From assembly GCA_030248225.1 (NCBI GenBank), contig JASANE010021307.1, positions 1-64,000 on the forward strand: a stretch of DNA of 64,000 nucleotides, read 5' to 3'. The position numbers and the translations under genes were made by a program. Below, one piece after another: positions 59,101 to 64,000 of the stretch. The stretch comes from Trileptium ribeirensis. Taxonomy: Eukaryota > Nematoda > Enoplea > Enoplida > Thoracostomopsidae. The number at the start of each line of letters is the position of its first letter. Position 1 is the first letter of the stretch. A model generated the notes under the pieces. The model was given only the letters and a program-made list of their open reading frames with translations, made no database searches and was not told the DNA's origin.

Positions 59101-62100
59101 TATTTAGCACTAATCATTTCATATTTCAGAATTTATAGACTTAGGTTCCTCGTTAACGATATGAATTTAATATGAGGAAAATTTTGTTTTTGTAGCGTTT
59201 TAGTGTGCTAAATTTTGTGTTTTTCGAAATTTCACTGTGTTTTTGCACTAACAAAACACAAAAAACCTTCAGCACAAACGCTTACAGACTTAGAGATATT
59301 TCTCTTCTTCAGCCACAAGACTAAAATTTACGCTTTCACCGTTTAGATTGAATTCACCTTTAAATTACTTCCTTGCTTACTGGGTTTCGACTAAGAATCG
59401 CCTAACCTGACCTGTGCAGTTATATCTAGGTGGGCAATTTTATGAAATTTTGTGCACCCCAAATCATGCGAACAAAACCATTTAAAGCAAACCTCGATGG
59501 ATCCAACAGACGATACATTGATGAGGGTTTGCAAAATCTCCCGGCATTTCGCATCGTACGCCAAGGCTTGAACGGTCAATGCAATTCGTTGCATCATCCA
59601 TTCGGGGGTATCGCCGCAGCCGTACGACGATCGCTGACTGCCATCCACAACGTTGCCGATGGACTTGTTGCCTGCTTTATTGCTGTCCGAGTAGCAAGGC
59701 AATCGCGGCGGATAAAGTGTGTGTAGAACAAGCTGAGCAAAAGCAATCCGAATTTGATCACGCGCCGCATAGAGCAACGATGCCCACCCGGCATGATTCG
59801 GACGCCCATGCCGCCTTCCGCTGGCCCATCTGCTCCCACTACTCAGATTATTTTTGACCGCGCCGAGCAAGAAATATAACATAAGCTCGAAAAACTGCTC
59901 TTCGGCGTAAGACGAAGTTTTTTCTGCAAAACGAATCAAACATTATTAAAAAACCAAGATCAAAACTAAGTGCGAAACAGAGGAAGGCAAATTGTGCCCG
60001 TCCTCGTCTGGACCTATCTTTGCTCGTGATTATGTTACCTATCACCAAACTGCGTGGACAAATGTTTAAATAGGTCTTTACATGAGATTACCAAGACATG
60101 GCACAGAGACAAAATATCTTCAAGCCACTCGAGGATAAATAAGCAGATCTTAAAACTACTCTCTAGACATGATTATCCCCTTTGGAACGAGTGAGCAACC
60201 TCATTTCTAACGAGTATTTTAAGTGAAGCCCAAAATACAGCGCGCCTGAAGCAAATGATGAAGATTGTAGCAAACTACAATTCGTTTTACATTGTCACAC
60301 TACTGTTAGAGAAAAACAACTGAAAAGAGTTTTGCTTGATTGCCGACGATATTCAGAAGCCATGGCAGTCTCACCGTTATATATGAGCAGCTCGATCGAA
60401 TACTGAATAATCATTTTGAGCCGCTCCAGTAATTGGCTCTGTGATGCGTTTTTCGGTAATTCGTCGCTACTGTGCCGCGGACTGCTGATACTGCCAGTCA
60501 TGCTCAAACCAGACAAGATGCTCCCGGAACGCTGCGGACGACCAGATCCTATACCACCGCGAGCACCACGATTTCCACCTGAAATCCAGCGACGCACAAA
60601 TGATTTAAATTATCCCGAACATAACGACGGTTTAAAAAGTGACTGTGAAAACATGTTTTTCTGTTTAGTTCGAGTCCGACAAACAAAATATGTAACTATC
60701 ATTTCAAAGTTCGTTTTACCAACGTTCGCTTTGGCTCGCAAAATCGTTCCCTTTTTAAGGACTATGGTTTCCTAGCTGTACATCAACTGTGCATCGTTAG
60801 CTGATAAGAGATGATTATACCCAACGTTCGCTTTGGCTCGCAAAATGTTCCCTTTTTAAGGACTATGGTTTCCTATCTGTACATCAACTGTGCATCGTTA
60901 GCTGATAAGAGATGATTATACCCAACGTTCGCTTTGGCTCGCAAAATCGTTCCCTTTTTAAGGACTATGGTTTCCTATCTGTACATCAACTGTGCATCGT
61001 TAGCTGATAAGAGATGATTATACCCAACGTTCGCTTTGGCTCGCAAAATCGTTCCATTTTTAAGGACTATGGTTTCCTATATGTAAATCAACTGTGCATC
61101 GTTAGCTGATAAGAGATGATTATACCCAACGTTCGCTTTGGCTCGCAAAATCGTTCCCTTTTTAAGGACTATGGTTTCCTATCTGTACATCAACTGTGCA
61201 TCGTTAGCTGATAAGAGATGATTATACCCAACGTTCGCTTTGGCTCGCAAAATCGTTCCCTTTTTAAGGACTATGGTTTCCTATCTGTACATCAACTGTG
61301 CATCGTTAGCTGATAAGAGATGATTATACCCAGACTTTTTGTGAGAACGTCCACTACCTCCAAAAAGAAATAACTCATTGTTCACCAAAAATTCTAGAAT
61401 TGCAATTTATGAAAAACAGTTTTAGCTCACCGGCCAAACTCATCACCGAACCAGCGTGGGGCATTCGTCGACGGAGATTACTCATAGAGCGCGAAGGTGA
61501 TGGCTTCTGTTGCTGGCGATGCCAATTGGTGGCCGACACGCCAGTCATGGCTGTGGAACTGCGGAGTGATTCTGAAAAAAAAATTTGAAATCAAGCGGAT
61601 GCAAACTTAACAAATTACTGAGAATTATTGGCTTAAAACCCGGAAAGGCTGTAGGTGGAATGCTTTGCGAAGTCATGCTCTGGTAAAACAGCGCAGCTAA
61701 TATTTTTAATAATCAGCATTTTCTCTGAAATTGACGCGTACAAAATGAGATATTTAACTTTCAATCATCCGAGAGCGTACTCGTGTTCCATACCTATGAC
61801 GACAACTAGGATAAAAAATTTGTAACAGTGCGGTTCTCTAAATGGAGGCACAATTCCGCTCGTGCTTTGGTCCTCGTTTCTACTATTTGCTCCCTCGGTC
61901 CACAAAGAAATTCGCAAGTAAAATCCTCCAGCTTACCCAAGCTCGATGCCGACCCTGAGTCATTGTTCTTCGCGTTGTTAATTAGTTCACGTCGGCGCAG
62001 CAAACTGGTCATCGACCGCGACGACCGTGCAGTCTGTGGACTTTCTGGCGACTGCAGCGTGGCTTGTGACTGACGAAGCTCATTGCGTTGATGCCAACTT

Positions 62101-62140
62101 CGCGATGTCGACGCTGCACCCCATGAACTGCGAAGTGATT
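56171..62140 (-). CDS. Large helical protein, partial, six internal exons; family not identified
   Basis: Exons in coding order: 62140-61937, 61571-61431, 60578-60375, 59923-59517, 57326-57082, 56339-56171. All have AG/GT sites and matching phases (1-1, 1-1, 1-1, 1-0, 0-2, 2-0), giving 457 open residues. The first three exons are Ser/Arg-rich (SRSMTSLLRRRE, SRSMSNLRRRMP, SILSGLSMTGSIS). From exon 3 on the protein is alpha-helical (LLERLKMIIQYSIELLIYNE, AEEQFFELMLYFLLGAV, DQIRIAFAQLVLHTLYPP, FNLAVYHLLLCHGLTIERP, EMLANVLHDAGASQSILERA, EDEAAWIRFCRVKEDAW) and ends in an Arg/Lys-rich helix (AKRIQAIENWRLVR). The layout resembles the helical part ahead of the PH-BEACH module in BEACH proteins, but that is only a guess. 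Both gene ends are missing here: no start exon is seen upstream and no stop downstream. Confidence 0.72.
58236..58345. other. GC-rich island with G-runs and foldback
   Basis: Within an AT-rich intron (59516-57327) lies a block with CCCCCCTTCGGGGGTGGGGG, CAACCCCAGGGGGGTTACCC and a run of about twelve G. GGTTACCCCC occurs twice (58285 and 58350 regions), the second after ACAGGGA. Inverted segments can fold into hairpins, and the G-runs could form quadruplexes. No gene is evident. Composition is unlike anything else in the window. Confidence 0.6.
60721..61331. repeat. Six-unit 102-bp tandem array in an intron
   Basis: Units starting AACGTTCGCTTTGGCTCGCA begin at 60721, 60823, 60924, 61026, 61128 and 61230. 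They are almost identical; one unit lacks a single C (101 bp) and a few substitutions are private. The array fills most of the intron between minus-strand exons 61571-61431 and 60578-60375, so it is removed from the mature message if splicing is as drawn. Confidence 0.95.
61431..62140 (-). repeat. Pair of homologous neighbouring exons
   Basis: Exons 62140-61937 and 61571-61431 of the minus-strand gene start with the same bases after the acceptor (AATCACTYCGCAGTTC, giving ESLRSS), have the same 1-1 phase, and share the order W-H-Q/R then SRSM(T/S)(S/N)LxRRR. This is a duplicated symmetric exon, the kind that can be skipped or swapped without a frame change. Confidence 0.7.
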
Positions 62141-64000
62141 CTAAAAGCAACGCGTGAAATAAAAATTATTCAATTTTGCGCGGATTGCTATTGCAAACGA
62201 GGGTTGCTCAAAATATTAACTCAACTGTGCAAATATTCGAGGTCACAATTCTGCATTTGGGATTTACAGTGCAGGGAACGCGAATATGGGCTCCGTGGTG
62301 GGTGAAAGTTAGTTGCGTGCAATAGGCGATTTCTCGTCCTAATGACATGCTGAATCGCGTATTTGCGTTCACGGTCTATGTACTATGTATCTATGTACTG
62401 TCTATGTATGTGTATTAGATCGACGTGACGCTGCTGCATTACGCACTTCCACAAGCGTAATGAACATACGATCCCGGCTATCGTGACTTCAAGGGCGGAC
62501 CTATTGGGCTCAGATTCTTAAATTTTCTTTTATTCGGGTCAGTCCCAAGAAATTACGGAGCTTAGCAAGCCGTTCTGATCCTGCCGGACGGGTTGCGCAC
62601 GTAGCCTAAGAGGTACTACCTTTGAGGTCCCCAGGGAGTGTATGCTACCGGAGCCTTTGCTCACAGGCCAAAGAGACCATACCGCTATCCCCTATCCACA
62701 TTTAAAGCTGGAAGTGTATGCAGAGGGTATTTGGAGTGGATTAATTTTCTTATTTTCCTGAACAGTTAATTTATTTAGCCAGTGGCCGCCACTAGGGTCC
62801 GACAAATCCCTAGACGTTTAACGTGCGATGCGATACGCGTGTCAAACCTGAACGTGGGTCGTCGATAGGGGTAACGGAGTTCAAATCCTTTTGAATGAAT
62901 ATCTATCGCTACTAAGGGTCAGCAAAACGCTTGGACACAGTGGGTTTTGATTGAGCATTTATTGATGAGTCGAAATTTGAATATAGACATAAACATAATG
63001 TACGGGTGAATACAACAGGTACAATGTCACTAATATGGTACGCTAATAAGAGAATGAACAGGGTGATTAACGGGTAAGTTGTGGAGTCATCGCCTTTTTC
63101 ACTGAACTCTCACAGCTTTGTCACATCACGGCGTGTACTGCTAAGCCTTTTCTAATGAGAGCTGCGCTTACCTTACTCATAGAAAATGGGTCAAATCAAA
63201 AGCCAGTACCGGTAAGTAATACGGTTAGTTATCGATATCCAGAGTCGCCATTCGACTAACTACTCGCTCGGCACTACGATTGCTACTAGTGGGTACTCCG
63301 ACAAAACATCATGTTCAGGTAAGCGAAAAGCGGTAATATAGCGGGTGTGTTCAAATGAGGCATACGGGACAAAGCGTACAATGGGAAATTTGCGGGACTC
63401 AATCTTGCTCATCCTAATCACGAGACTATGGTACATGATAAGTAAGCAGTTATAAACGTGGTAAAGTAGCGATCGGATTAACATACGACAGTATCATAAT
63501 AAACGAGAAATGGTATATATATTGACAAAACGGTATGTTTGGGAGGTAATCATTGGTACGATTCATCAATTTTCCTATGATGCGACAAGGATACGATATC
63601 ATCTTTCCTTTTTTCTACTCGCATGCATACATACTTACGGTGACCATAAATAGAAGATGAAAGTTTCGGCGGGTTGTATAGACACAACTGATGAATTTTG
63701 GGTTCTAATTCCCTACAAAATCACTTCACAAGCACGGTGGCAAAACAGTAAAATTTGGTCTTAAATTGCAGCTAATCAATGATCTAAATAAGTGCCAAAA
63801 ACAGATTTTTATTTTTATGTCCACGAACATAAGCTAAAAGGATGCTAAAAATGGTCGGGCGGACTTCTTTCAAACGGCTTATGGTTCCCGGTAGACTGAG
63901 GTTGGGACCGAATTTCGAGCTTTTCCTAATCCAAAATCATTGCTAAAATTTAAAATCGTTGGTGTACTTTACCAACACTAGGAAAAATAATACTTTACTT
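62141..64000. other. Right end of window, no gene recognised
   Basis: Presumably upstream intron or flank of the minus-strand gene. 62530-62720 is GC-richer (CGGAGCTTAGCAAGCCGTTC, GCCGGACGGGTTGCGCACG), and a B-box-like GTTCAAATCC occurs at ~62880, but I could fold no tRNA or 5S rRNA. The 74-codon frame at 63260-63484 (minus) has no support beyond being open. Confidence 0.4.

Noticed and set aside
59430..59857. Plus-strand frames over 59430-59857
   Set aside because: Shadows of minus-strand exon 59923-59517, whose frame joins its neighbours in phase.
63260..63484. 74-codon minus-strand frame with FPIVRFVPYASFEHTRY
   Set aside because: Faintly like helicase or retroelement peptides but no motif series, no start or splice support.

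Overview
This window is animal nuclear DNA. It is AT-rich, exons are short and separated by long introns with GT/AG boundaries, and degraded transposons and tandem repeats make up most of the non-coding sequence. The small heat-shock protein belongs to the CG14207/hsp-25-like group known from arthropods and nematodes, so an ecdysozoan is the best guess; nothing here fixes the species. I could run no searches. Splice sites were read by eye and checked by reading-phase consistency.

Layout. (1) 36-17004 is a large imperfect palindrome: two arms of about 8.3 kb (36-8346 and 8700-17004) around a unique 353-base spacer. Both arms carry the same two SMYD4 exons and the same two non-autonomous hAT-type insertions with 8-base target duplications. 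(2) 12817-26731, plus strand: the 3' half of a SMYD4-like SET/MYND protein gene, seven exons with consistent phases, from the end of the SET domain through the zinc-binding post-SET cysteines and a TPR-like helical region to a long Asn/Ser-rich tail. Exons for the N-terminal half (TPR, MYND, SET core) are not visible. (3) 26830-27990: an older, diverged third copy of the outer palindrome arm. (4) 28-44.6 kb: gene-poor; a dead hAT transposase (31029-32162), a dead LINE reverse transcriptase (about 37670-38419) and several tandem arrays. (5) 44633-49503, minus strand: a complete two-exon small heat-shock protein gene. (6) 50-54 kb: dispersed repeats and a four-unit array of about 220 bp. (7) 54.7 kb: an orphan plus-strand exon. 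(8) 56171-62140, minus strand: six phase-consistent exons (457 residues) of a large helical protein that I could not name, with two homologous neighbouring exons and a six-unit 102-bp intronic array. (9) 62.2-64 kb: nothing recognisable.

The genes do not form a pathway. The most unusual feature is the palindrome placed in the SMYD4-like gene. If the gene's 5' exons lie to the left of the window, its primary transcript would contain antisense copies of two of its own exons and could fold into an 8-kb stem. Whether the palindrome is real or an assembly join of two haplotypes has to be settled first.
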